This document shows, in pieces, positions 14,939 through 22,624 of a stretch of DNA of 22,624 nt. The stretch spans positions 1-22,624 of the forward strand of contig URKX01000036.1 in the NCBI GenBank assembly GCA_900548545.1, given 5' to 3'. The notes under the pieces are model-generated. The model saw only the letters and a list, made by a program, of their open reading frames with translations. It was not told where the DNA came from and ran no database searches. Each line of letters starts with the position of its first letter. Within the stretch, counting starts at the first letter, position 1. This DNA comes from an uncultured Oscillospiraceae bacterium (GTDB lineage Bacteria; Bacillota; Clostridia; Oscillospirales; Acutalibacteraceae). Position numbers and translations under genes: made by a program.

Positions 14939-15790
14939 TTAGCCGGCCACGGTCACAGAAGTGATGTGGGGGTTCACGCCCTCGTACCAGTACAGAAAGC
15001 CTTCGCAGTCGATGGTCTGGCCAACCTGCAAGCCTTCCACAGCCTTGTACACCTCGGTGTCGCTGCCGCACAGGTAGGACTCTACGGTGAAGGTGTAGAC
15101 CTCTTCGCTGTCGCCCACGGTGACGTTGAAGTACAGGTCATCGCCCTGGGCGCCGGAGCCGTCATAGTTGTACAGGAAAGCAGCCTCGCCGCCATTGGCG
15201 TCGGTGCTGGGGGCCACGGTCAGACCCTTGAAGGAAACCTTCTGGTTCTGGTAGGACTCCAACTCCTCAGTGCCCAGTTTCTCGGTCACGTCCAGAGCCT
15301 CGGCCACGAATGTGTCGCCGCCTTCCACAAAGGTGAAGCTGCCGTCCATGATCTCCACTTCGCCGGACCACTCGCTCTTAAAGCCGGTCACCTGGATGCA
15401 GGTGCCTTCGGTGAGCTTCTCGTAGTCCTCTTCAGTGCAGGCCATGTCATAGGCGAAATAGCCGCCGTCCTGGTCCTGCAGGTACACGGTGGCCTTGTCC
15501 TCCCACCAGGACTGCTTGGCCTGGACATACGCCTGGATGGTCACTTCAGAATCCAGCTCGGCAGCCATGTACTCGTCGTAGGAAAGCACAGTGGCCTCAG
15601 CTCCGCTTTCAGAGCTTTCTTCGGCAGCCTCGGAGCTTTCCTCAGCGGCTTCGGAGCTGCTCTCTTCCACCACAGAGCTCTCGGAAGTGCTGCTTTCGGA
15701 AGCAGAAGAGCTGCTGTTGTTGCCGCCCGCGCAGGCTGCCATAGAGCAAGCCAAGCACAGGGCCAGAACTGCACAGATCAATTTACGCAT
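14939..15790 (-). CDS. Secreted lipoprotein with Ser/Glu-rich linker
   Basis: A lipoprotein of about 283 residues. A signal peptide (MRKLICAVLALCLACSMAAC) ends in a lipobox-like M-A-A-C with Cys20 as the lipid site. Residues from about 25 to 68 form a low-complexity linker of repeated SSE, EESSEAAEESS and similar units, commonly wall-spanning in Firmicutes. The folded part has two alternating beta-rich segments (VTIQAYVQAKQSWWEDKATVYLQDQDGGYF and a second with KVSFKGLTVAP), which suggests OB-like folds; I cannot assign a ligand. A GTG two codons upstream (15796), closer to the AAAGGAG site, is an alternative start. The gene has its own strong promoter and terminator and is monocistronic. Confidence 0.82.
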   Translation of the reverse strand: MRKLICAVLALCLACSMAACAGGNNSSSSASESSTSESSVVEESSSEAAEESSEAAEESSESGAEATVLSYDEYMAAELDSEVTIQAYVQAKQSWWEDKATVYLQDQDGGYFAYDMACTEEDYEKLTEGTCIQVTGFKSEWSGEVEIMDGSFTFVEGGDTFVAEALDVTEKLGTEELESYQNQKVSFKGLTVAPSTDANGGEAAFLYNYDGSGAQGDDLYFNVTVGDSEEVYTFTVESYLCGSDTEVYKAVEGLQVGQTIDCEGFLYWYEGVNPHITSVTVAG

Positions 15791-15878
15791 AATCACTCAT
15801 ACTCCTTTGCATATTATCCATCAAAGGCGCGCCTGCCAATCCAACCGGGCAAACGCGTCGGTTTCTGTGAGCGGGCAC

Positions 15879-15907
15879 ATTATACAACGAAATACTGGAA
15901 AAGTCAA
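15879..15907 (-). promoter_or_regulatory. Promoter of the lipoprotein gene
   Basis: On the minus strand TTGACT (15907-15902) and TATAAT (15884-15879) are exactly 17 bases apart, one of the best promoters in the window. It lies between the end of the ABC operon and the lipoprotein start, so the two are transcribed separately. Confidence 0.88.
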
Positions 15908-15954
15908 TCATTCTGACGAAAGACCAAAGCTTTTACGGGAATTTTCCCCGGGGT

Positions 15955-17568
15955 TTACTTGTGGGGCAAAGGCCCGTTTTTGGCCTTCCGCCGCTTCCGG
16001 AACCACTGAACTGCCACATAGAGCAGGATCAGCGCCCACGCGCCGGCCAGGGCAGCCAGCAACGCCACTGCCGTGGAAGGCAATGCGCCCAGCTCTGTCT
16101 TACCGCCGCCGGAGGGGGAGATGGAATCCAGGTGGTAAAGGGCCTGGGTGTCTTGGTACAGCTGGTCAATGGATGCCTCGGTCACCTCTTGTTTGCGTCG
16201 TTCCGCCTTGGTCACGTCCTCAATGAGTTGCCCGGCGGCGTCCCGCAAGGAAGTGGAGCCGTTGAACACCGGGGTGATGAAGGTGCCGTCCAGGTGGTCC
16301 AGCAGCAGCTTGGCCGCGTCGATCTTCACCTGGTAATAGGTGTCGTTGTCCTCGCCTCCCCGGGAGAGGTAATCCTGATACTCCGGGTTCTGTTGGGCAC
16401 GGGTGGTCACCGGTACATAGCCCTCTGTTTGGGAATAGGCGATCTGGATGGAATCGGTGAGCAAGTACTGGGTAAACAGCCAAGAGGCCAATACTTCCTG
16501 GGGGTCATCCTTGTTGAAGACGCAGATGGAAGGCCCTTGGGAGATCATCTTGGGGTGCTCCGTGTCAAACTGGGGGACGGGCATCACCACGGTTTCAAAG
16601 TCGATCAGGTCTTTCTCGGCAATGTCGATCAGGGGGGCGTCAGAGCCCATCCAGGTGGCGCCGGCGGTGGAGTCCACAGCAAAGATGCACTGGCCTGCGT
16701 TTAAAAAGTTGGCAGGGTAGCTGGAAATCTTAAAGGTGGAGAAGGCTCCTGTGGCCGCGTGCTGGGCAATTTCCAACAGCAGGCTTTTGGTGGTGTCGTT
16801 GAACAGCAGCACCTCCCCGGAGGGGGTGGAGTAGCCGGCGTCCAGCTGTTGGAGCATCTGGATCATCATGTTGTCGGTAGACTTGTAGAGGAAGGGGATG
16901 AGCACCTCTTGGCCGTTGATGTCGTAAATGCCGTCCTCCCCTTTGGTGGCTGCTGCCGCCTCGCTGACCTCCCAGATAAAGTCCCAGGTGAGGGTATCCG
17001 GCAGGGTGTAGCCCAGGGCTTCTACCATGTCTTTGTTTACATAGCAGGCCTCGGTGGAGCGCATATAAGGCACAGCGTAAGTATGGCCGTTTACCAAGCA
17101 TTCCTCCAAAAACTGGGGCACCATCTCCTCCTGGGTGGGGCTGTCAAACTTCACAGCCTCCCCGCCCAGGCCGTACTGGGGGTCGGCAAACAGGTCCTCC
17201 AGGGGGACCACCACGTTGTCGCCGGTGATGTAAGTGGCAATGTGGTCCGGGTATGTGATACAGACATTGGGGGTAGTGCCGGTGGAAATGTTGGTGATCA
17301 CGTCGTTGTAGATATCGCCGTAGTTGGTGTACAGCCGCAGGTTTACGGTGATATTGGGATACAGGTCTTGGAACTCGGCAATGGCCTGTTTGTAAATATC
17401 AGTTTGGCGCATATTGGTATCGTTTTTCGCCCAGAAGGTGATCTCATAGGTTTGAGATTCGTCAAAGGACGCCGGCACGGCAAAGGCGGTGCGCTCCCGG
17501 CTGCCGTGGCAGCCTGCCAGGGGCAGGCACAGGGCCAGCGCCAGAACAAGGCAGAGAAGCTTTTTCAT
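15955..17568 (-). CDS. ABC importer solute-binding lipoprotein with C-terminal membrane helix
   Basis: A 537-residue family 1 (sugar-type) extracellular solute-binding protein. The signal peptide MKKLLCLVLALALCLPLAGC ends in a clear lipobox L-A-G-C with Cys20. The mature part has features of sugar-binding proteins, such as EITFWAKNDTN, YPNITVNLR near the start, and WTFIWEVS-like and GPSICVFNK segments. Unusually, after the binding domain a hydrophobic helix of about 24 residues (about 498-521) is followed by WFRKRRKAKNGPLPHK, a positive-inside tail. The protein could be anchored both by lipid and by this helix. The ATG at 17568 overlaps the permease stop (ATGA). An in-frame upstream extension to 17787 overlaps the permease gene and is rejected. 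Last gene of the operon. Confidence 0.88.
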   Translation of the reverse strand: MKKLLCLVLALALCLPLAGCHGSRERTAFAVPASFDESQTYEITFWAKNDTNMRQTDIYKQAIAEFQDLYPNITVNLRLYTNYGDIYNDVITNISTGTTPNVCITYPDHIATYITGDNVVVPLEDLFADPQYGLGGEAVKFDSPTQEEMVPQFLEECLVNGHTYAVPYMRSTEACYVNKDMVEALGYTLPDTLTWDFIWEVSEAAAATKGEDGIYDINGQEVLIPFLYKSTDNMMIQMLQQLDAGYSTPSGEVLLFNDTTKSLLLEIAQHAATGAFSTFKISSYPANFLNAGQCIFAVDSTAGATWMGSDAPLIDIAEKDLIDFETVVMPVPQFDTEHPKMISQGPSICVFNKDDPQEVLASWLFTQYLLTDSIQIAYSQTEGYVPVTTRAQQNPEYQDYLSRGGEDNDTYYQVKIDAAKLLLDHLDGTFITPVFNGSTSLRDAAGQLIEDVTKAERRKQEVTEASIDQLYQDTQALYHLDSISPSGGGKTELGALPSTAVALLAALAGAWALILLYVAVQWFRKRRKAKNGPLPHK

Positions 17569-18440
17569 CCTTTTGTACCCCCTTGGGAAACGCCTTCCAT
17601 GATCTTTTTCCGGAAGGCCAAGAACAGCAGGATCAACGGCACCGAGATCACCACAACGGCGGCCATCATGGCGGGGATGTTCTCCCGGCCAAAGCCGTTT
17701 TCCCGGATCTCCTGGATGCCGCCCGATACCAGGTAGTAGGCGGGGTCGTCGGTGATGAGCCGGGGCCACACGTAGGAGTTCCAGCACTCAATGAGCTTTA
17801 AAATGGTGATGGTCACCAGGGTGGGGCGGCAAATGGGGATCATCACTTTCCACAGGTATTTGAAGTCGGAGGTGCCATCCACTTTGGCTGCCTTGTACAG
17901 CTCTTCCGGTACCTGCTCGAAGTTTTCCTTTAAAAGGTAAATATAGAACACCGAGGTGATGGAGGGCAGGATCAGCCCCAAAAAGCTGTTGCGCAAGTCC
18001 ATGTTGGTGATGGTGACAAAGTTGGTGATCACCACCAGCTCGGTGGGGATCATCATCATGGAGAGGAACAGCCCAAACACCAGGTTTTTCCCGCGGAACT
18101 TCAGCCGGGCAAAGGCGTAGGCTGCCAAGGTGCTCACCATCACCATGATGGCGGTGGTTGCCACGGAGAAGATCAAGGTGTTCAGCAGGTAGCCCAGCAA
18201 GGGCACTGCGGTGAAGGCGTTTTCATAGTTTTCCCAGGTGGGGGCCAGGGTGAAAAAGACGGGGGTGTGCTCGGCGTTATAGGCGCTGTAGCTTTTCAGG
18301 GAACTGAGCACCATCCAATAAAAGGGGAACAGTACCACCACAGCCCAGATGCTCAGGAACAGATAGGTCAGGGCGGTGCGCAGGCCGCTTTTGCGGCGCA
18401 TAGCTCCCTGCTTTTTTTCATAGGCAGTCTTTTGATCCAT
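17565..18440 (-). CDS. Carbohydrate ABC transporter permease (MalG-like)
   Basis: A 291-residue inner-membrane permease of the carbohydrate uptake CUT1 type. About six membrane helices are visible, starting near residue 25 (TYLFLSIWAVVVLFPFYWMV). The EAA loop that contacts the ATPase is EELYKAAKVDGTSDF, followed by PICRP. The start at 18440 is chosen because GAGAGG lies six bases upstream; a longer frame to 18479 overlaps the preceding gene. It follows the first permease by 10 bases and overlaps the binding-protein start by 4 bases. With its partner it forms the channel for an unknown, probably sugar-like, substrate. Confidence 0.92.
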   Translation of the reverse strand: MDQKTAYEKKQGAMRRKSGLRTALTYLFLSIWAVVVLFPFYWMVLSSLKSYSAYNAEHTPVFFTLAPTWENYENAFTAVPLLGYLLNTLIFSVATTAIMVMVSTLAAYAFARLKFRGKNLVFGLFLSMMMIPTELVVITNFVTITNMDLRNSFLGLILPSITSVFYIYLLKENFEQVPEELYKAAKVDGTSDFKYLWKVMIPICRPTLVTITILKLIECWNSYVWPRLITDDPAYYLVSGGIQEIRENGFGRENIPAMMAAVVVISVPLILLFLAFRKKIMEGVSQGGTKG

Positions 18441-18450
18441 GATGCACCTC

Positions 18451-19341
18451 TCAATCCCGGGCCTGCTTGCGGGTGACAAGCAGGTTTACGCAAGTGATGG
18501 TCAGCACAATAACAAACAGGATGATGGCCGCTGCCGAGGCATAAGAGGGATAGCCGCCGCTGTCGCCATAGAGCATATCGTACACATAGCCCACAATGGT
18601 GTTCATGCCCGCGGCGTTCAGATCTGTGCCAAAGAGGGCCACAGCGTCGCTGTAGGCTTTGAAGGCACCGATAAACCCGGTGATCACCAGGTAGACAATC
18701 ATGGGGGAGATCATGGGCAGGGTAATGCGGAAGAAGATCCGCGTCCGGGAAGTGCCGTCCACCCGGGCCGCTTTGTAATACTCGTCGCTGACAGAGGCCA
18801 GGGCGCTGGTGAGCACCAGGATCTTAAAGGGCAGCACCACCCAGATGGTGTAAAAGCACAGCACAAACATCTTCGCCCAGTGGGGGCCGTTGATGAAGTC
18901 AATGGGCCCGGCGCCAAAGAGGGCCAGCACCATGTTCACCAAGCCGTCAGTGTACTCCGTGCGCTGGAACAGCACCATGAACACCAGCCCAACCGCCAGG
19001 GTGTTGGTCACATAGGGCAGGAAGTAGATGGTCTGGTACAGCTGCCGCAAGGGCTTGATGGAGGACAGCGCCGCGGCGATGACAATGGCCAGGATGGTGG
19101 AGGTGGGCACGGTGATGATCACCAGCACAAAGGTGTTTTCCACCGCCTGGAGGAAGTAGGGGTCGTGGAGCACATACGAATAGTTGTAAAGGCCAATCCC
19201 TTGATAGGTTTGGGAGGCGAAGTTGTAACATTCCTCCCCGGAATAAATCAGCACGTCAATCAGGGGATAGATCAAAAACGCGCCCAGCAGAATCAGGGAG
19301 GGAAGCAGGTAAAGCCAGGCTTTTCTAGAATTTCGATCCAT
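18451..19341 (-). CDS. Carbohydrate ABC transporter permease (MalF/UgpA-like)
   Basis: A 296-residue permease beginning MDRNSRKAWLYLLPSLILL, the usual UgpA-type opening. Multiple membrane helices follow, and the EAA loop reads DEYYKAARVDGTSRTRIFF with ITLP after it. The start is preceded by GGGAGG. It lies 14 bases after the ATPase gene and pairs with the second permease in the same operon. Substrate cannot be read from the sequence. Confidence 0.92.
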   Translation of the reverse strand: MDRNSRKAWLYLLPSLILLGAFLIYPLIDVLIYSGEECYNFASQTYQGIGLYNYSYVLHDPYFLQAVENTFVLVIITVPTSTILAIVIAAALSSIKPLRQLYQTIYFLPYVTNTLAVGLVFMVLFQRTEYTDGLVNMVLALFGAGPIDFINGPHWAKMFVLCFYTIWVVLPFKILVLTSALASVSDEYYKAARVDGTSRTRIFFRITLPMISPMIVYLVITGFIGAFKAYSDAVALFGTDLNAAGMNTIVGYVYDMLYGDSGGYPSYASAAAIILFVIVLTITCVNLLVTRKQARD

Positions 19342-19355
19342 GTCGTCACCTCCCT

Positions 19356-20468
19356 TTAAGCCCTGGAGGGAAGGGTGAAAGGCACCCGCTCTTCCCGTTC
19401 CCGGTGGAAGAGAAATACCTTCTCAGGGACAAGTGTAAAGCGGACTTCCTTTTCAGAGATGTCCACCAGCTGCTCCGAGCAGATGATGGCCCGCAGGGTG
19501 CTTGTCTGGCAGCTGGGATGGCTGCAAACAATGCTGGTGTCCCGGCCCAGGACCTCCACCCGGTCTAAGGCACAGGCAACCGGCCCCTGGGGGGTGGGCT
19601 CAAAGCCTTCGGGACGGATGCCCACAAAGACTTCCCCGTCCGGGGCGTCTGACACAGACAGTACAGGTTGGCCATCCAGCAGCAGCTGGCCATTTCGCAC
19701 CTGGCCCTCAAACACGTTGATGGGCGGGGTGCCCAGGAACTTTGCTACGAACAAGTTTTGCGGGTCGTCGTAGACCTGTTGGGGAGCCCCTTGCTGCATC
19801 AGGACGCCGTCTTTCATTACCACGATTTTGTCCGAGATGCTCATGGCCTCTTCCTGGTCGTGGGTGACAAACAAGGTGGTGATCCCCGTCTTTTTCTGGA
19901 TCTTGCAGATCTCTTCCCGGGTCTGCAACCGCAGCCGGGCGTCCAGGTTGGAAAGAGGCTCGTCCAACAGCAGCACCCGCGGCATTTTCACCAGGGCCCG
20001 GGCAATGGCCACCCGCTGCTGCTGGCCGCCGGAAAGCTCTTTGGGTTTGCGTTCCAGCAGTTCTTCAATCTGCACCAGCTTGGCGGCTTCCAAGGCCCGC
20101 TGGCGCATCTCCTGACGGGAGGGCCGGTCTTTCCCCTTTAAGTTTTCCAACGGGAACAGGATGTTCTGCATCACGGTCAAATGGGGGTACAGCGCGTAGT
20201 TTTGAAACACCATGCCCACGCCCCGCAGTTCGGGAGGCAGGGCGGTGACGTCTTCCTCCCCAAAAAAGATCTTGCCGGAGGTGGGGCGCTCCAGGCCGCA
20301 GATCATGTTCAGCGTGGTGGACTTCCCGCAGCCCGAAGGCCCCAGCAGCCCTACCAGTTTGCCGTCTGGGATCTCAAAGGTCAGGTCCCGCACCGCTGTT
20401 GTCTCGCCCTGGGCCTTCTTTCCCCTGGCTGGGAAACGCTTGGTGAGGTCCTGCAATGTAATGTTCAT
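19356..20468 (-). CDS. Sugar ABC transporter ATP-binding protein (UgpC/MsmK-like)
   Basis: A 370-residue ATPase of the sugar-importer type. Walker A is GPSGCGKS (43-50), the Q-loop is at Gln89, the signature is LSGGQQ (145-150), Walker B is VLLLDE (165-170) and the H-loop is at His203 (VTHDQEEAM). A C-terminal TOBE regulatory domain (about 235-370) follows, as in MalK, UgpC and MsmK. A short insertion (RGKKAQGETT, about 15-24) precedes the Walker A strand. The ATG at 20468 is chosen because GGGAG lies nine bases upstream; two upstream ATGs (20477, 20507) have poor spacing. First gene of the operon. Having its own dedicated ATPase differs from many Firmicutes, where one shared MsmK serves several importers. 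Confidence 0.94.
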   Translation of the reverse strand: MNITLQDLTKRFPARGKKAQGETTAVRDLTFEIPDGKLVGLLGPSGCGKSTTLNMICGLERPTSGKIFFGEEDVTALPPELRGVGMVFQNYALYPHLTVMQNILFPLENLKGKDRPSRQEMRQRALEAAKLVQIEELLERKPKELSGGQQQRVAIARALVKMPRVLLLDEPLSNLDARLRLQTREEICKIQKKTGITTLFVTHDQEEAMSISDKIVVMKDGVLMQQGAPQQVYDDPQNLFVAKFLGTPPINVFEGQVRNGQLLLDGQPVLSVSDAPDGEVFVGIRPEGFEPTPQGPVACALDRVEVLGRDTSIVCSHPSCQTSTLRAIICSEQLVDISEKEVRFTLVPEKVFLFHREREERVPFTLPSRA

Positions 20469-20509
20469 CTGTTCCATCTCCCTGGGTTTATAGCTTTTTA
20501 CCAGCAACG

Positions 20510-20538
20510 ATTATAGCAGATTTTTCAGGGTTTCTCAA
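20510..20538 (-). promoter_or_regulatory. Promoter of the sugar ABC operon
   Basis: On the minus strand TTGAGA (20538-20533) and TATAAT (20515-20510) are 17 bases apart, giving a leader of about 35 bases to the ATPase start. No clear catabolite-repression (cre) box was recognised by eye. Confidence 0.85.
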
Positions 20539-20643
20539 TAGAAAGGACGGTGTTTTGCCAGGCAAAGCGAAAGGCGCGGCGCTGCGGCGCTTTTTGGAGG
20601 CGCTGCAAATCTCGGGAGATGGGGTTGCCCACAGGAAAATGTC

Positions 20644-20672
20644 GTGACAGAATGAAAAGAATGTGCTATAAT
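20644..20672 (+). promoter_or_regulatory. Promoter of the beta-helix surface protein gene
   Basis: GTGACA (20644-20649) and TATAAT (20667-20672) are 17 bases apart. Transcription would begin near 20679 and produce a leader of about 170 bases before the start codon at 20849. Confidence 0.75.
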
Positions 20673-20678
20673 AAAATT

Positions 20679-20848
20679 GTCAATAACAAAAAGCCAGGAG
20701 GATCCTCCTGGCTTCTGTTGGAAACTCCAACAGAAGTTGGTTTCGAACGCGGACCCCAAAATGGATTTCCCGGCGCACGGCGGAGAAATACCGCCGGCTG
20801 GGAAGCTACCCGGAGCGGTCACAATGAATTTTTTAGGAGGTAACGGAC
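20679..20848 (+). ncRNA. Structured 5' leader, candidate cis-regulatory RNA
   Basis: The leader folds into three strong elements. Stem 1 is a perfect 24-base palindrome (20691-20714). Stem 2 is an 11-bp hairpin with a 3-base loop (20712-20722 with 20726-20736) that shares three bases with stem 1. An alternative hairpin (20727-20731 with 20736-20740) excludes stem 2. Stem 3 is a 14-bp hairpin with a 3-base GCA bulge (20767-20774 and 20778-20783 with 20791-20804). A ribosome site AGGAGG (20835-20840) follows. The layout looks like an attenuator or riboswitch, but it matches no class I know. Confidence 0.5.
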
Positions 20849-22624
20849 ATGAAGCAAAAACTGTTGGCAACTCTGCTGGCGCTTTGCCTAGTCGTGGGAA
20901 TGCTGCCTGTGGCAGCCAGCGCGGCAGAAGGCGATGTGGCCCAAGTAGAGGGTGGCAGCTCTTACGCATCTTTGGCTGAGGCTGTTGAAGCGGTGATTCA
21001 ATCCGATAGCAAAACAGGAACGGTAAAACTGCTCAAGAATGCCGCTGGCAGCGGTATCGGCCTGTTCAATGGGAAAGGCGCCACCGGCGTGAATTTGACC
21101 ATTGACTTCGGTGGAAACACCTATACTTGCCAGGACCCGGCTGTTGGTTCCACTGGAACGGAATCCCAGGGTTTCCATTTGGAAAAAGGCAATACGGTTA
21201 CCCTGAAAAACGGCACGATTGATGTTGATGGAAACAGCACAAAAACCATTATGCTCATCCAGAATTACTGTGACTTGACATTGGAAGATTTGGACTTGCA
21301 TGGTTCCGCTGTTACTCAGTACATGATTTCCAGCAATTATGGGAACACAACGCTCCGTAATGTCAATATCACCGGTACACATTCTTCTCTCACCGGCATC
21401 GACTTGATGCATTGGCTGGGCGATGACTATGGGGACAAAGCTCCTACAATGGAGATTCAGAATACCAGCGCGAACACCATTGAGGGAGCGGTGGATGTTT
21501 ATTGTTATGGCACAGGTGCTGACACTTGTTCCCAGAAACCTTCTCTGAAAATCAGCGGTGGTGCCTTCTCCGCGGATGTCAGCCAGTATGCCGCCGATGG
21601 CTATACTGTGGTACAAAATGGGGAGAAGTATGTCGTACAAGCCCTGACTGCCGAAAACGCTGTGGCGCAGGTGGGGAGCCAGTTCTACGATACCCTGGAT
21701 AAGGCGTTCAGCGCTGCGCAGGACGGCGCTACCATCCGGCTGCTGCGGAGTGCCACCCACAATGCCCGAATTAACGTTAAAAACAATACAACGCTGGATC
21801 TGGGCGGGTTTACCCTGACATCTGACACTGCCAATCTTTTTGTAGTGTATGAGGGTAAAAAATTTACTATGCAGAATGGCACCATCCGCAACGAAAGCGG
21901 CAGAGTGGCCTTTGCCGTTAAGAACGCGGAGGTCACATTGTCTAAGGACGCTGTGCTAGAGTGCAAGTATGGCGTTACCGGCACGAATAGTACAGCTGAA
22001 GAGGGCGGCGCCACGTTTAACATTTACGGCAAGATTCACAGCAGTGATATTGCTGTGTGGGGCCAGGGCCCAAAAAACACTTTCAATATTGACGGCGCGG
22101 AATTGACCGCCAACAATTTCGCCGTCTATCAGAATGGTTCTTATGGCGGGAACACCTATACCATTAAGAACAGCACCATTTCCAATGGAAACGAAGCGGG
22201 CCCGGCTATTTATATTTCCAACAGCAAGGCTAATGCGGAAAACCAAGACCAGGGTTACCAAATGTTGACGGTGGAGAACAGCACCATCAGCGGATCCACG
22301 GGCATTGAGGTGAAATTTACCAACGCGACGGTCAATAACTGCACCATTACCGCGACAGCCGCGGAGCCCACGTATGATTTGAATAACAATGGTTCTACCA
22401 CCTGCGGGTTCGCGGTGGTCGCAACGGACAACACCATGAAGCCTGACAGCCCGGCTCCCGGAGGTAAGATTACCGTGAATGGCGGGAACTACTCTGGCCT
22501 GGTTGGCCTTAGCAGCCTGGTGGATCAGTCGGTTTACCCGGACTTCAAAGAGACGGAGTATGAAATCACCGCCGGTTACTTCACCTCCGATCCCAGCGGG
22601 TATCTGGCAGAGGGGAAAGCCGCT
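20849..22624 (+). CDS. Secreted beta-helix-like surface protein, 3' end beyond window
   Basis: An open frame of 592 codons from ATG at 20849, still open at the window's end. AGGAGG (20835-20840) precedes it. Residues 1-26 form a signal peptide (LLATLLALCLVVGM, then ASA-A cleavage type). Two long repeat-like units follow: about 31-265 and 272-585. Each opens with A-Q-V-x5-Y-x-[ST]-L-x-x-A, has beta-strand-rich segments with NGTI motifs (KNGTID, QNGTIRN, NSTIS) typical of right-handed parallel beta-helices, and closes with a G-x-F-[ST]-x-D-x-S-x-Y motif (237-247 and about 576-585). This resembles adhesin or carbohydrate-binding-like surface proteins of gut clostridia. C-terminal anchoring is not visible. 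Substrate unknown. Confidence 0.82.
   Translation, partial: MKQKLLATLLALCLVVGMLPVAASAAEGDVAQVEGGSSYASLAEAVEAVIQSDSKTGTVKLLKNAAGSGIGLFNGKGATGVNLTIDFGGNTYTCQDPAVGSTGTESQGFHLEKGNTVTLKNGTIDVDGNSTKTIMLIQNYCDLTLEDLDLHGSAVTQYMISSNYGNTTLRNVNITGTHSSLTGIDLMHWLGDDYGDKAPTMEIQNTSANTIEGAVDVYCYGTGADTCSQKPSLKISGGAFSADVSQYAADGYTVVQNGEKYVVQALTAENAVAQVGSQFYDTLDKAFSAAQDGATIRLLRSATHNARINVKNNTTLDLGGFTLTSDTANLFVVYEGKKFTMQNGTIRNESGRVAFAVKNAEVTLSKDAVLECKYGVTGTNSTAEEGGATFNIYGKIHSSDIAVWGQGPKNTFNIDGAELTANNFAVYQNGSYGGNTYTIKNSTISNGNEAGPAIYISNSKANAENQDQGYQMLTVENSTISGSTGIEVKFTNATVNNCTITATAAEPTYDLNNNGSTTCGFAVVATDNTMKPDSPAPGGKITVNGGNYSGLVGLSSLVDQSVYPDFKETEYEITAGYFTSDPSGYLAEGKAA

Larger units (their letters stand above)
20469..20848. 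other. Divergent promoter region with structured leader
   Basis: This 380-base gap carries two back-to-back promoters: one for the ABC operon (minus) and one for the beta-helix protein (plus). Between them lies a GC-rich hairpin-prone patch (20570-20594). The right half, from about 20679 on, is a long structured leader described separately. I see no gene in it. Confidence 0.8.

Noticed and set aside
17569..17787. Upstream extension of the solute-binding protein
   Set aside because: It overlaps the permease gene in another frame and would put the signal peptide internally.
18439..19359. Plus-strand frame of 306 codons across the permease gene
   Set aside because: His/Gly/Gln-rich antisense shadow of a hydrophobic membrane protein; no ribosome site.
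20570..20594. Terminator-like hairpin on the plus strand in the divergent region
   Set aside because: The stem is only 8 bp with a wobble pair, the T run is part of the stem, and no plus-strand gene precedes it.

Overview
This window looks like a chromosomal segment from a gut-type Clostridia bacterium (Firmicutes), most likely an Oscillospiraceae/Ruminococcaceae relative. That placement is inference. It rests on the GC-rich, CGG-heavy codon use, Gram-positive AGGAGG ribosome binding sites, sigma-A-like TTGACT-17-TATAAT promoters, and the gene run hprK - PHP phosphatase - murB - rapZ - whiA - dnaE - pfkA, a low-GC Gram-positive type of core cluster.

Layout. (1) 1-2083: the end of a probable integrative element. 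A complete tyrosine recombinase (609-1757) is flanked on both sides by clustered TGGGTC repeats and several strong inverted repeats, and it points toward the 3' end of an initiator tRNA-fMet gene (2084-2160, minus) that has its own promoter and terminator. (2) 2407-10994: a dense plus-strand cluster encoding HPr kinase/phosphorylase, a PHP-family phosphoesterase, MurB, RapZ, WhiA, a small membrane-anchored protein of unknown function and the replicative polymerase DnaE. (3) 11126-12094: pfkA with its own promoter, strongly biased codons, and a terminator shared with the convergent BlaI/MecI-type repressor (12179-12574, minus). (4) 12575-14160: a promoter region with a 12-C homopolymer, then a zinc-ribbon protein and a membrane-anchored D-Ala-D-Ala carboxypeptidase, closed by a strong terminator. 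(5) 14169-15790, minus: sfsA and a secreted lipoprotein with a Ser/Glu linker. (6) 15955-20468, minus: a four-gene sugar-type ABC importer operon (ATPase, two permeases, solute-binding lipoprotein with an extra C-terminal membrane helix). (7) 20644-22624: a divergent promoter, a highly structured 5' leader, and the start of a large secreted beta-helix-like surface protein that runs off the window.

How it fits together. The core cluster links carbon-source sensing (HprK, RapZ, PfkA), wall precursor synthesis (MurB), a division/sporulation-type regulator (WhiA) and replication (DnaE). The right half is envelope biology: carboxypeptidase, lipoproteins, sugar uptake and a surface protein. The most promising candidates for something undescribed are the three-stem leader of the surface protein gene (20679-20848), the poly-C promoter spacer (12759-12770), and the repeat-rich flanks of the integrase next to tRNA-fMet. 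No CRISPR array, defence island or biosynthetic cluster was seen.
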